Shown: piece after piece, positions 17,731 to 26,608 of the stretch
How the letters are laid out: every line of letters starts with the position of its first letter
Numbering within the stretch: the first letter of the stretch is position 1
Source of the DNA: RYN-230 sp963851025
GTDB taxonomy: Bacteria; Actinomycetota; Actinomycetes; Streptosporangiales; Streptosporangiaceae
DNA length: 64,000 nucleotides
Reading direction: 5' to 3'
NCBI GenBank assembly: GCA_963851025.1
Contig: CAWKOA010000001.1
Location: forward strand, 1-64,000
The notes under the pieces: generated by a model
What the model was told of the DNA's origin: nothing
Databases searched by the model: none
Seen by the model: the letters and a program-made list of their open reading frames with translations, nothing else
Program-made: the position numbers and the translations under genes

Positions 17731-18555
17731 TCAGGACTGCAGGAATTCCAGGAGGTCGGCGTTGATCGTCGGGGCCTCGGTGGTCGGCATGCCGTGCGGG
17801 AAGCCGTGATAGGTCTTCAGCGTGCCGTGCTGCACGAGTTCCGCGGACAGCGGCCCGGAGTCGGCGTAGGGAACGATCTGGTCATCGTCACCGTGCTGCA
17901 CCAGCACAGGCACCGAGATCTTCTTGAGGTCCTCGGTGAAGTCGGTCTGGGAGAAGGCAACGATGCCGTCGTAGTGGGCCTTCGCCCCGCCCATCATTCC
18001 CTGCCGCCACCAGTTCTCGATGATCGCTTCCGAGGGCTTGGCACCGGGCCGGTTGAAGCCGTAGAAGGGGCCCGAGGGCAGTGCCCGGTAGAACTCGGAC
18101 CGGTTGGCGGCCAGCTGGGCCTGCAGATCATCGAACACACTCTTGGGCAGGCCGCCGGGGTTGGCCTCGGTCTGCACCATCAGCGGCGGCACCGAGCTGA
18201 TCAGTACCGCTTTCGCCACCCGGCTCTCACCATGCCGGGCTATGTAGCGCACCACCTCGCCGCCGCCGGTCGAGTGGCCGATGTGCACGGCGTCATGGAG
18301 ATCGAGGTGCGTGGTCACCGCGGCCAGATCGTCGGCGTAGTGATCCATGTCGTGACCGTCGCTGGTCTGCGTGGACCGGCCGTGCCCGCGCCGGTCATGG
18401 GCGATGACCCGGTAGCCGTGCTGCAGGAAGAACAGCATCTGGGTGTCCCAGTCGTCGGCTGACAGCGGCCAGCCGTGGCTGAAGACGAGAGGCTGGCCAG
18501 AACCCCAGTCCTTGTAGAAGATCTGCGTGCCATCGGTCGTGGTGATCGTGCCCAT
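17731..18555 (-). CDS. Alpha/beta-hydrolase, non-heme chloroperoxidase/esterase type
   Basis: The 274-aa protein matches the cofactor-free haloperoxidase group: FSHGWPLSADDWD, HDRRGHGRS, nucleophile elbow GHSTGGGE (Ser near residue 95), acid in QHGDDDQIVP and catalytic His in GFPHGMPTTEA near the end. These enzymes are esterases that can also form peracids from carboxylic acids and H2O2. Its start at 18555 is supported by GGAGGCGAGCGC upstream. It stands alone between the glucosidase spacer and the TetR gene. Confidence 0.88.
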   Translation of the reverse strand: MGTITTTDGTQIFYKDWGSGQPLVFSHGWPLSADDWDTQMLFFLQHGYRVIAHDRRGHGRSTQTSDGHDMDHYADDLAAVTTHLDLHDAVHIGHSTGGGEVVRYIARHGESRVAKAVLISSVPPLMVQTEANPGGLPKSVFDDLQAQLAANRSEFYRALPSGPFYGFNRPGAKPSEAIIENWWRQGMMGGAKAHYDGIVAFSQTDFTEDLKKISVPVLVQHGDDDQIVPYADSGPLSAELVQHGTLKTYHGFPHGMPTTEAPTINADLLEFLQS

Positions 18556-18721
18556 GCGCTCGCCTCCGTATGGTCTGGGTGACGGAATTCCCCCTTCCCC
18601 AGGCTAAGGACCTCGATCGTCCTCGCTGTGAGCAGGTCGATGAATCGGTAGCGAACAAGATCAGGCGTGAGGCCGGAACTGAGAGTGGGCCAGGCGGCGG
18701 CCCAGCAGCGGCGCGTCGTCC

Positions 18722-19315
18722 TTACTGTTCCTGGTAGAGGCCGGCGAGCAGGCCGAACGCGCGCTCGAACACCTCCGGCGTGACCAGGCCGGGGGTCAGG
18801 CGCTTTTCGATCTGCAGGCCGACCAGCATTGCCTGCCCGATGGCCCAGGCCTGGACGGGCGTGACCCCCGCGGCGAGATCGTCACTTTCGGCGCTATCGG
18901 CGTCGGCTAGCTCCCGGAGCCGGCGCTCGCGGCTGCTGCTGTAGCGCTGCAGCGCGTCCGGGGAGCGAAGCAGCGCGGCGAAGAACTCCAGGTACACCGC
19001 CAGCTCCTCGGTATCCCCGGGGTTTTCCGCGGCGACGGCGCGGCTGAACTCGGCCAGGCGCTCGTGCAGCGGCCGCGACTGGTCGTTCAGCGTGGTCGAG
19101 TAGTCCGGGGCCGGGGCGGCTTCGAGCGCGCTGAGCATGAGGTCCTCCTTGCTGGCGAAGTGCCCGTAGATGGCGCCCTTGGTTACCTCCGCCGCCTCCG
19201 CGATCTGCTCCAGCGACGTCGCGGCGTAGCCGCGTTCGCGGAACAGCCGCTGCGCCTCCGCCAGCAGCCGCTGCCGCGTGCGCTCCTTGGACTCCGCTCT
19301 GGTCATCCTGGCCAT
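18722..19315 (-). CDS. TetR-family transcriptional regulator
   Basis: A 197-aa regulator with HTH segment SLEQIAEAAEVTKGAIYGHFASKEDLM. The frame is open back to an ATG at 19339, but that codon falls inside the palindrome TGCCAT-N12-ATGGCA (19326-19349). The ATG at 19315 (or 19306) therefore leaves the operator outside the gene and is preferred. It faces a cytochrome P450 gene across this operator and most likely represses it as well as itself. Confidence 0.83.
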   Translation of the reverse strand: MARMTRAESKERTRQRLLAEAQRLFRERGYAATSLEQIAEAAEVTKGAIYGHFASKEDLMLSALEAAPAPDYSTTLNDQSRPLHERLAEFSRAVAAENPGDTEELAVYLEFFAALLRSPDALQRYSSSRERRLRELADADSAESDDLAAGVTPVQAWAIGQAMLVGLQIEKRLTPGLVTPEVFERAFGLLAGLYQEQ

Positions 19316-19325
19316 GCCCCCATGC

Positions 19326-19349
19326 TGCCATATTGACATACCAATGGCA
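19326..19349. promoter_or_regulatory. TetR operator candidate, TGCCAT-N12-ATGGCA
   Basis: Perfect six-base arms separated by 12 bases overlap the -35 box of the P450 promoter. The location between divergent tetR and P450 genes is what a TetR autorepressor site would show. Confidence 0.55.
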
Positions 19350-19361
19350 TACAGATATCGT
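19333..19361 (+). promoter_or_regulatory. Promoter of the P450 gene
   Basis: TTGACA at 19333-19338 and TATCGT at 19356-19361 are separated by 17 bases, a good match to a housekeeping promoter. The start of transcription would fall near 19368, some 70 bases before the P450 start. Confidence 0.6.
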
Positions 19362-19440
19362 CAGTATCCAGATACCGCTGGTACTTGAAATGATGACCCG
19401 GCCAGGAACGGCTGGCCCGGCTGCGGCGAAGGAGTGCGGG

Positions 19441-20727
19441 ATGGGCCTCGGGGAGCGAGTCAAGAGCCGCGTCTTCGAGCCGGCCGCGCTGCGACTGTTG
19501 CAGTGGCGAGGCGATCCGGTCGCCCGGCTGTTGCTCCCGGCGACGAAGGCTGACCCGTACCCGCTGTACGCGCAGGTGCGGCCGCGCGGTCTGGTGCGCA
19601 GCCCGCTCGGCGTGTTCGCCGCGGCGGACCACGCGACGGTGGCGAGCATCCTGCGGGACCGGCAGTTCAGCAGCTCGCCGGTGCACCAGCGCGGCTACCG
19701 GCCGCCGTCCTACCCGCCGGACGACCCGCGGGCCGGGCTGCCCGCCGCGGACCTGCTCACGATGGACCCTCCCGACCACACCCGGCTGCGCCGGCTCGTG
19801 TCCGGCGCGTTCACCCCGAGGGCCATCGCCGGACTCGAGCCGTGGATCCGCGAGGTCGCCGTCCGGCTGCTGACGGCCGCGGACGGCGCAGCCGGCTTCG
19901 ACCTGATCGACGCGCTGGCCTTCCCGCTCCCGATCGCGGTCATCTGCCATCTGCTCGGCGTGCCAGCTGAGGATCAGGCCCAGTTCCGGGCCTGGGGTCA
20001 TGACGTGGCCGCCAGCCTGGACCCCCAGACGGCGGCGACCGCGCAGGCGCGGACCCGCGCTGCTGAGCTGGCGCTGACCGGCTACCTCCAGGACCTGGTG
20101 CGCGAGCGCCGGGCCAATCCCGACGACAGCATCCTGTCCGCGCTCATCGCGGCCGAGGATGAGGGCGACCGGCTGAGTTCCGGCGAGGTGGTGAGCACGG
20201 CTTTGCTGCTGCTGATCGCCGGGTTCGAGACCACCGTGAACCTGATCGGGAACGGCACGGTCGCCCTGCTGGGCGACCCGGACAGCTGGGACCGGCTCCG
20301 CCAGGATCCGGCGATGGTACCTGCGGCGATTGAGGAGATGCTCCGCTACGACAGCCCGGTCCAGCTGACCTCCCGGACAGCCACCGAGGATGTCGAGGTC
20401 GGCGGCAGCGTGATCGCGGCGGGCCGGCCCGTCATCGTGTTCATCGGCGGCGCCAACCGCGACCAGGGGGTCTTCGAGCAGCCCGACGAGTTCCGGATTG
20501 ACCGGCCGGATCCCGGCCGGCACCTGTCCTTCTCGCTCGGCATTCACCACTGTCTCGGCGCCTCGCTGGCCCGGCTGGAAGGTCGCATTGCGATCGAGGA
20601 GCTGACCCGGCGGTACCCGGCGCTTGAGCTGGCCGCTCCCCCGACCCGCCGCTCGCTGCTCGTGCTGCGCGGCTTCGAGAGCGTTCCCGTCCGCGCCAGG
20701 CAGATGCCATCGCAGTCCGCCGCCTAG
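19441..20727 (+). CDS. Cytochrome P450
   Basis: The 428-aa protein has all P450 landmarks: I-helix LLLIAGFETTVN (AGxET), K-helix EEMLRYDSP (ExxR), and heme loop FSLGIHHCLGASLARLE with the Cys thiolate ligand. Length and motifs fit the soluble bacterial class I CYP107/CYP125-like types. It inserts oxygen into a small organic substrate using ferredoxin electrons; no ferredoxin gene is nearby. The ATG at 19441 has AAGGAG seven bases upstream, better than the earlier in-frame ATG at 19391. It is probably under control of the divergent TetR. Confidence 0.92.
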   Translation: MGLGERVKSRVFEPAALRLLQWRGDPVARLLLPATKADPYPLYAQVRPRGLVRSPLGVFAAADHATVASILRDRQFSSSPVHQRGYRPPSYPPDDPRAGLPAADLLTMDPPDHTRLRRLVSGAFTPRAIAGLEPWIREVAVRLLTAADGAAGFDLIDALAFPLPIAVICHLLGVPAEDQAQFRAWGHDVAASLDPQTAATAQARTRAAELALTGYLQDLVRERRANPDDSILSALIAAEDEGDRLSSGEVVSTALLLLIAGFETTVNLIGNGTVALLGDPDSWDRLRQDPAMVPAAIEEMLRYDSPVQLTSRTATEDVEVGGSVIAAGRPVIVFIGGANRDQGVFEQPDEFRIDRPDPGRHLSFSLGIHHCLGASLARLEGRIAIEELTRRYPALELAAPPTRRSLLVLRGFESVPVRARQMPSQSAA

Positions 20728-20800
20728 GGCCGGACGACGCTGGCCCGCAGCTCCGCGGTGAGGCCGGCTGATCCAGCGGGGCGGCCGGGGGCCAGCGCCA

Positions 20801-22030
20801 TCAGATGCTCCAGAGGGCCTGGGTTGGAGACAGCCGGGCGGCGCGGATGGCGGGCAGCAGCCCGGCCAGGGCGCCGATGATGACCGCCGCAGCCAGGCCG
20901 CCGGCCCAGGCTCCGGGCGGGATGACGACCGTCTCCCCGTGGGCGCGGGCGTAGGCCGCGGTGGCGGCCGCGCCGGTGATGACGCCGATGACCCCGCCGG
21001 CCAGGGACAGCAGGACCGCTTCGGCCAGGAACTGGGTACGGATCTGGCCGCGGGTGGCGCCCAGCGCGCGGCGCAGCCCGATCTCGGAGCGGCGTTCCAG
21101 CACCGAGATGACCATGATGTTGGCCACCCCGATCGCGCCGACCAGCAGCGCGACCGCGCCCAGCCCGAGGAACAGGGTGTCGAGGGCACCCTGGGTGTCG
21201 GCCTGGGCGGTGAGCGCGTCCGAGGGCTGGGAGACGTCGACCTGGCTGGGGTTTTCCGGGCTGGCCTGCGCGCCGAGCAGGCTGTCCACCCGCCTGGTGA
21301 CGGCCTGGCTGCCGGTGGTGCGGACGTAGATCGTCGAGGGGTGGCCGTCGAAGTGCAGGTATTTCCGGGCGGCCGGGAAACCGACCAGGACCGCCGAGTC
21401 GATCTCGGGAGCGTAGGTGTCTTTGCTGAGGATCCCGGTCACGTAGAACCACCTGCCGTCGGCCCAGATCCGCAGCCCGGGGCGGATCCGGTCGATGCCC
21501 AGCCGCTGCGCGGTGGCGGCGCCGAGCACCACGACCGGCTCGCGGGCAGTGGCGGCGTTGAGGAACCGGCCCTGGGCCACGCTCGTGCCGGCCACCGCGG
21601 GCAGGCCCAGGGTGGCCGCATCGACTGATAGCGCGTTGGTTTCGACCGTGGGGATGAGCGGGGACTTGTAGGCGCTGACGCCGCCGAGGCTGCCGGTGTC
21701 CTGCGCCGCGGTCACGCCGGGCAGCCGGGCGATCATGCCTGGCGCAGCCTGCGGCAGCTCAGCGGTGACGCCGGTAAGGGTCTGCCCGTTGGTGACGGTC
21801 AGCAAGTTGGTGCCCAGGCGGGCGATCTCGGCCAGCAGCGCGGCCTGGGCCGAGGCGGCCAGGCCCAGCACGGCCACGATCGCCGCGACGCCGATCGCGA
21901 TGCCCAGAGCGGACAGCCCGGCGCGCAGCTTGCGGGTCCGCAGCCCGATGCTCGCGAGGGCGGCCAGGTCCCCGGGATACAGCCGGGCCGTGGCCGGCGC
22001 GGAGGCCGGCTGCGGCGAGGTGGTGGTCAT
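20801..22030 (-). CDS. ABC transporter permease, MacB/FtsX type
   Basis: The 409-aa protein has one N-terminal membrane helix (SALGIAIGVAAIVAVLGLA), a large extracellular MacB-type domain, and three C-terminal helices with the FtsX signature VANIMVISVLERRSEIGLRRALGATRGQI. This design belongs to mechanotransmission exporters, which push substrates through an adaptor and not across the membrane themselves. It overlaps the ATPase gene by four bases. The operon upstream supplies an adaptor and a lipoprotein. Confidence 0.9.
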   Translation of the reverse strand: MTTTSPQPASAPATARLYPGDLAALASIGLRTRKLRAGLSALGIAIGVAAIVAVLGLAASAQAALLAEIARLGTNLLTVTNGQTLTGVTAELPQAAPGMIARLPGVTAAQDTGSLGGVSAYKSPLIPTVETNALSVDAATLGLPAVAGTSVAQGRFLNAATAREPVVVLGAATAQRLGIDRIRPGLRIWADGRWFYVTGILSKDTYAPEIDSAVLVGFPAARKYLHFDGHPSTIYVRTTGSQAVTRRVDSLLGAQASPENPSQVDVSQPSDALTAQADTQGALDTLFLGLGAVALLVGAIGVANIMVISVLERRSEIGLRRALGATRGQIRTQFLAEAVLLSLAGGVIGVITGAAATAAYARAHGETVVIPPGAWAGGLAAAVIIGALAGLLPAIRAARLSPTQALWSI

Positions 22031-22785
22031 GACGGTCCTTCCTGCCCGGGCCGCCGGGGGACGGGCCTCGTGTCCGCGGTGATCTGGCCGTCGAGCATCT
22101 CGATGCGCCGCCGGGCCCGGGCGGCGACCGCGTGGTCGTGCGTGATGATGATGACTGTGGTCCCTTGCCGGTTGAGTTCTTCCAGCAGGGCCAGGATCGC
22201 GGCGCCAGTGGCGGAGTCCAGGTTGCCCGTCGGCTCGTCGGCCAGCACCACCGGCGGCGCGCCCGCCACCGCCCGCGCGATCGCGACCCGCTGCCGCTCG
22301 CCCCCCGACAGCTGGGCCGGGCGGGCGGTGGCCTTGTGACCCAGCCCGACCCGGTCCAGGGCCTGCAGCGCCAGCCGCCGCCGCGGGCCGCGCCGGACGC
22401 CGGCGTACAGCAGCCCATCGGCCACGTTGCCCAGCACGCTCTGGTGCTCGGCCAGGTGGAATTGCTGGAACACGAACCCGATCCGGGCGGCCCGGACCGC
22501 GGCCAGTTCGCGGTCGGCCATCCGCGCCACGTCCAGGCCAGTGACCCGCACCGTCCCGGTGGTCGGCCCGTCCAGGGTGCCCATCAGGTGCAGCAGCGTG
22601 GACTTGCCCGATCCCGACGGGCCGGTCACCGCCACCAGTTCGCCGACTGCCACCGTCAGGCTGGCCTGATCCAGCGCCCGCACCGGCGGCCGCCCGGGGT
22701 ACACCTTCGACACCCGTTCCAGCTCCAGCACTGGCGCCCCGGCCGGCCCGTCCCCGCAGGCCTGGACCGTCCCCGCGGCGGTCAC
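22027..22785 (-). CDS. ABC transporter ATP-binding protein, LolD/MacB type
   Basis: The 252-aa ATPase shows Walker A GPSGSGKST, Q-loop FVFQQFHLAEHQSV, signature LSGGERQRVAIARAV, Walker B VVLADEPTGNLDS and the H-loop His in IIITHDH. The DEPTGNLD form is typical of MacB/LolD/FtsE ATPases that pair with FtsX-fold permeases. It overlaps the genes on both sides by four bases (ATGA type), so translation is coupled with the adaptor and permease. Confidence 0.93.
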   Translation of the reverse strand: MTAAGTVQACGDGPAGAPVLELERVSKVYPGRPPVRALDQASLTVAVGELVAVTGPSGSGKSTLLHLMGTLDGPTTGTVRVTGLDVARMADRELAAVRAARIGFVFQQFHLAEHQSVLGNVADGLLYAGVRRGPRRRLALQALDRVGLGHKATARPAQLSGGERQRVAIARAVAGAPPVVLADEPTGNLDSATGAAILALLEELNRQGTTVIIITHDHAVAARARRRIEMLDGQITADTRPVPRRPGQEGPS

Positions 22786-23948
22786 GACGACGCCACCACC
22801 ACGCGCAGCCCGGGCCTCAGCGCCCCGGTCACCTGCACCAGCCCGGAGGCGTCATCGAAGATCCCGGGCTGCACCGGTACCCAGCGCCGCCTGCTCCCCC
22901 GGCCGGCCACCTCGACGTCGTACCCGCGCGGCGACTGGGCCAGCAGCGCCGACACCGGCACCGCCAGCGTGTGCCTGGCGCTGGCGGTGGTGATGTTCAC
23001 CGTCACCGGCGCCTGGTCCAGGGTCCCCGCCGCCTCCGGATCGGTCAGCTTCACCTGCACCGGGATCGTGGTGGCCGGGCCCTGCCCCTGCTGCCCCGGC
23101 GTGGTGGTCGCTACCGCGCCGACCGAGGAGATCACGCCCGGTACAGTCGTCCCGGCCGGCAGCGTGACGGTCACGTTATCCCCGGCCTTCACCCGCGACT
23201 GGTCGGAGGCGTCCAGCGGGATGGTCACCTCGTGCCGGTCCGAGGTCGCCGTCAGCACTGGCCCGGACGCCGTGCCGCCCAGGGCCCCGGTCACCCGGCT
23301 GACGCGGATCGCTCCCGGCTCGAACACCACCTGCCCCGGCAACAGGCTCCCCGGGGGGCTGACCACCCCCAGGTGCTCCTCCAGCTGCTGCACCGCCTGC
23401 GCCGTCTGCCACGAGTAGTAATCCCAGCCGTCCGCGGTGATATCCGCGCGGGCCGCGTAGCCGAGGTTCGCCAGGTCGTGATTGAGCTGGGTCACATCCT
23501 GGCCGGTGGTCCCCACACCCAGGGCCCGCCAGTCCGGCACGCCGCCGTACAGCAGCACCACGGGCGAACCGTTATCGATCTTGTACAGCGCCTGGCCCTG
23601 GCGGAGCACCTGCCCGGCCCGCGGCAGCCACGTCAGCGTCCCGCTGCCCTGCCCTCTGATCGTGTAGGACCCGGCGTACCCCAGCGTCGCGCTTTCCGGC
23701 GTGGTTGCCGTGAGGTCCTGCCGGGTCACCACGGCCGTGGCCGGCGGTGGTGCCCCCGGCCCGGCCCCGCGTGAGGCAGCCGCGGAAAACACCCCCGCCC
23801 GCCACCCGGCCACCGCCCCGGCCGCCAGCACCGCCATGATGCCCAGGGCCACCCAGCGGCCACCGCCGCGCGATCCCTCCCCCTCCGCGTCCGCCCGGGG
23901 TTCCGTCTGCGGACCAGCCTCCCGGCCGCGCGAAATCGCCCCCCTCAC
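22782..23948 (-). CDS. Periplasmic adaptor (HlyD/MacA-like) with peptidoglycan-binding-like segment
   Basis: The 388-aa protein has a short cytoplasmic tail, one membrane helix (VALGIMAVLAAGAVAGW), a barrel-sandwich lipoyl-like region with TIRGQGSGTLTWLPRAGQVL, and a central segment GTTGQDVTQLNHDLANLGY that resembles a PG_binding_1 helix. It ends with a beta-barrel domain around DASDQSRVKAGDNVTVTL. This order is seen in actinobacterial MacA-like adaptors. The start is taken at the GTG at 23948; the upstream 62 codons overlap the lipoprotein gene. It should link the permease to the cell wall side. Confidence 0.82.
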   Translation of the reverse strand: MRGAISRGREAGPQTEPRADAEGEGSRGGGRWVALGIMAVLAAGAVAGWRAGVFSAAASRGAGPGAPPPATAVVTRQDLTATTPESATLGYAGSYTIRGQGSGTLTWLPRAGQVLRQGQALYKIDNGSPVVLLYGGVPDWRALGVGTTGQDVTQLNHDLANLGYAARADITADGWDYYSWQTAQAVQQLEEHLGVVSPPGSLLPGQVVFEPGAIRVSRVTGALGGTASGPVLTATSDRHEVTIPLDASDQSRVKAGDNVTVTLPAGTTVPGVISSVGAVATTTPGQQGQGPATTIPVQVKLTDPEAAGTLDQAPVTVNITTASARHTLAVPVSALLAQSPRGYDVEVAGRGSRRRWVPVQPGIFDDASGLVQVTGALRPGLRVVVASS

Positions 23949-24006
23949 GACCCACCACCTGCCGTTGATCCTGGTCTCGCCGTGCGGCACCGCGCCCAGA
24001 TGGTCA

Positions 24007-24633
24007 TCAGCCACCGGACCCGCTGCTGTGGGGGAGTCCGGCCGGGATGAGTCTTGTGCAGGTCTGCGCGGCCTGGGTGAACTGCCGTGACGCGGTATCG
24101 ATGCTGGACGGGATCTGGAGATTGAGGTGCCCACCCGGGAAGGTCGGGTCGGGGAAACCGGTGATGCCGCGGGAGCGCATGCAGGCGGCTGCCCTCAGGT
24201 AATCCTGCTGCTCCTGGGCCGTGAGAATGGGGTCTTCCTGCCCGGCAGGGTTCAGGCTCGCACAGGCTCCCGTGGCCGCGGCGGCCCGGGAATCGCTGAC
24301 CCCGCGCAACGCGCCGACAACAGCTTCCTTCGAGAGCTGCCCGCTGCTGTCGGGGTCGGGGAAGTCCGGCACCCCGTGGGCGCGCACGCACCGGGAGTAG
24401 GCGAGCGCTGACGACGAATTCGCTGAGCCTCCCGCCTTCGGTGAGCCAGCGGCCCCGGCGGATGACGGGCTGCCGCTGCTGCATCCCGCGGCCGGCAGGG
24501 CGGTGGCTATGACCGTTATGACGGCGACGGCTCGCGCCCGCCGGGGCCAGGGCCGTCGGCGGCTGGGGCCGTGGCTGATCTCGTGTTTCCTCGCGGCTGG
24601 GCCGGTTGACTGTGGGTGCATGGCGGCCAGCAT
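24007..24633 (-). CDS. Cys-rich putative lipoprotein of an ABC exporter operon
   Basis: The 208-aa protein has a basic N-terminus, a hydrophobic stretch VAVITVIATALP and a lipobox LPAAGC. The mature part has two similar blocks, YSRCVRAHGVPDFPDPDSSG and YLRAAACMRSRGITGFPDP, each with a Cys and a (D/G)FPDP motif, so it looks like an internal duplication. Proteins with this CMR.HG.P.FPDP pattern are common beside MacA/MacB-type operons in actinomycetes, where their role is not known. It is first in the operon. The start could be the ATG at 24621. Confidence 0.8.
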   Translation of the reverse strand: MLAAMHPQSTGPAARKHEISHGPSRRRPWPRRARAVAVITVIATALPAAGCSSGSPSSAGAAGSPKAGGSANSSSALAYSRCVRAHGVPDFPDPDSSGQLSKEAVVGALRGVSDSRAAAATGACASLNPAGQEDPILTAQEQQDYLRAAACMRSRGITGFPDPTFPGGHLNLQIPSSIDTASRQFTQAAQTCTRLIPAGLPHSSGSGG

Positions 24634-24768
24634 CCCGGCCGGTGGCGGGCTGGCGCTTCACGCGCCGGAGGTAGCGAGGGTCCCTCCTTGGAGGGATACG
24701 CCGGAGGGTTGCGCGGAGGTACTGGCCGTAAGCACTGTGCCCAGCCTGGCTAGCTTGCCCGGCCCGTG

Positions 24769-24781
24769 TATACCCGGTATA
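24769..24781. promoter_or_regulatory. TATACC-C-GGTATA palindrome at the padR start
   Basis: A perfect 6+1+6 palindrome lies 31 bases before the PadR-DUF1707 start codon and 136 bases before the divergent lipoprotein gene. It is well placed for an operator read by the PadR-type protein itself. Confidence 0.5.
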
Positions 24782-24811
24782 TTTCCCGGCATACTGCCAG
24801 GGTGTGATGCC

Positions 24812-25555
24812 ATGAACGTTTGCTTTGCCCTGCTCGCGCTACTGGCTGACGGACCGAGGTCAGGCCTCTGGCTCCGCGAGGAGCTCGCGGCCGGGCCCAG
24901 CGGACTGCATCCGCCGAACCCCCGCCAGGTGCCTCCGGCCCTGGCCTGGCTCAAGCGGGCCGGGCTGGTCGAACCCACCGGCGCGGCCGGAGCGGAGGAT
25001 CCGCAGCAAGAGTTCCGGATCACCGCCGCGGGGCAGCGGGAGCTCGCCGGATGGCTGCGCACGACGCCGACCCCCGATGCCCAGCCCGCCGATGCCCAGC
25101 CCGGCGATGAGCTGGTGCTGAAGATCCAGCTGGCCGCGCAGGTACCCGGCACCGACGTGCACGAGGTGATCCAGGCGCACCGGCGGCATCTCGTCGAGCT
25201 GATGCAGCGGCGGACCCGGGCCAGGCAAGACGCCGCCGGGCAGACTCCGGGTCGCGCCCTCGCCAGCTACGCGGAGCTGTTCCGGCTGGACTCCGTGATC
25301 CGGTGGCTGGACGCCGCCGACGGGCTGCTCGCTGCGGGCCCCGCCAGCCCCACCGCCGCCGCGCCACCGGCTGACCAGATCTGGGCCTCGGACGCTGACC
25401 GGGAACGGGCCGCGGCCAGCCTCTGCGACCACTTTGCCGAGGGCCGGCTCAGCCACGAGGAGCTGGACGAACGGCTCACCATGGCGCTGAGCGCACGGAC
25501 GGGCGGCGACCTGCGGCGCCTGATGGCCGACCTGCCCTGGCGCCCGGGCCGCTGA
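24812..25555 (+). CDS. PadR-like winged-helix regulator fused to a DUF1707 domain
   Basis: The 247-aa protein starts at the ATG at 24812 with a PadR-type winged helix (FALLALLADGPRSGLWLREEL, then LAWLKRAGLVEPTG and ITAAGQRELAGWL) and a helical dimer region to about residue 170. The last 60 residues are a DUF1707/SHOCT-like domain (ASDADRERAAASLCDHFAEGRLSHEELDERL). DUF1707 is usually the N-terminal part of small membrane proteins, so its place at the end of a PadR regulator is unusual. The gene faces the exporter operon, and the palindrome at 24769 lies in the shared upstream region. Confidence 0.75.
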   Translation: MNVCFALLALLADGPRSGLWLREELAAGPSGLHPPNPRQVPPALAWLKRAGLVEPTGAAGAEDPQQEFRITAAGQRELAGWLRTTPTPDAQPADAQPGDELVLKIQLAAQVPGTDVHEVIQAHRRHLVELMQRRTRARQDAAGQTPGRALASYAELFRLDSVIRWLDAADGLLAAGPASPTAAAPPADQIWASDADRERAAASLCDHFAEGRLSHEELDERLTMALSARTGGDLRRLMADLPWRPGR

Positions 25556-25559
25556 TGAC

Positions 25560-26464
25560 CGGGATGCACACCACGGCCGACTGCTGGCGCCCACCGGGCC
25601 GGGCTGCTCCGTCGTCAGCCGGGCGAGCACCACGAGTCCGCCCGACGTGACCAGCACCGCCAGGGCCGCGGCTGCGCCACCCAGGACGCCGAGCCGGACC
25701 GACTCGCCGAGCAGCAGGTTGCCCGCGGCCAGGCTGGCCACCGGGGTGACCACGGCGATGACGGGCAGGGTGATCATCGGCCGCCCCGCCTGGTACGCGG
25801 TCTGGGTCAGCAGCAGCGAGCACGGACCGCCCAGCATCAGGGCGTAGGTCGCCCAGGAGCCGGCCATGCCGGTCAGCCCGCCGCTGACGACATGTGAGAA
25901 CGCCATGGTCACGACGGCTATCCCGGCGTCGGCCAGCCCGGCGGCCACGGCCAGCAGGACCGCGCGCAGGCGGCCGGCAGCAGCGAGGCCGGCGGCAGCG
26001 AGCGGCACGGCGCAGGCGGCCAGGCCCGCGGCGGCCAGCCCGGCATGCCCGGGCACACCCGGGACACCCGCATCACCGCCGGCCGGTGAGGCCAGCGCGA
26101 CAAACGAGGCGATACCGGCGATGACAGCCAGGACCCCGGCCCAGGCGGTCCAGCTCAGCCGGCGGCCCGACCGCAGCCGGACCGTGGCCACGCTGAACAG
26201 CAGGGACGAGGCGACCAGCATCTGCACGATCGTCAGCGGGCCGGTGCGCAGCGCGACCGCGTGGGTGGCGAATCCGCTGAGCTCGACGCCGATGCCGAGG
26301 AGCCACCACGGACGCCGCACCAGCAGCAGGAGCAGCCGGGGCCGGCCCGCCGCCTGGCTGGGCGTCGCGGCAGCCTGGCGCTGCTGCAGCGCGGCACCGA
26401 TTCCGTAGAGGACAGCCGCGGTCAGCGCCCACACGAGGGCCGTCACCGGAACCAGCCAGGGCAC
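25560..26464 (-). CDS. EamA/DMT-family membrane transporter
   Basis: The protein from 26464 has nine to ten membrane helices of the drug/metabolite transporter type (WALTAAVLYGIGAALQQRQ, LTIVQMLVASSLLFSVA, ATYALMLGGPCSLLLTQTAY, VASLAAGNLLLGESVRLG). The conserved part ends near residue 295 at VVLARLTTEQPG. No stop follows in this frame until 24860, and the extra 230 residues are merely antisense to the PadR gene. A one-base slip near 25600 that hides the true stop is my preferred reading, so I end the feature at 25560. Substrate unknown. Confidence 0.65.
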
Positions 26465-26608
26465 CGGAACCAGCCAGGGCAGCCAGCCCGCGGCGCACCC
26501 CGCGGGGCCACCGCCGCGGAGGGCCTCTTCGCTTTGTCTCTCGTTTTGTCTCTCGTTGCGAACAGCGACACGCGATCGACGTTATCGACGCGATACATCG
26601 CAAGTCCA

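Noticed and set aside
17441..17809. Coding frame upstream of the hydrolase end
   Set aside because: It has FVKGFVKGF-type repeats from a DNA tandem repeat, no recognisable domain, and runs antisense into the conserved hydrolase.
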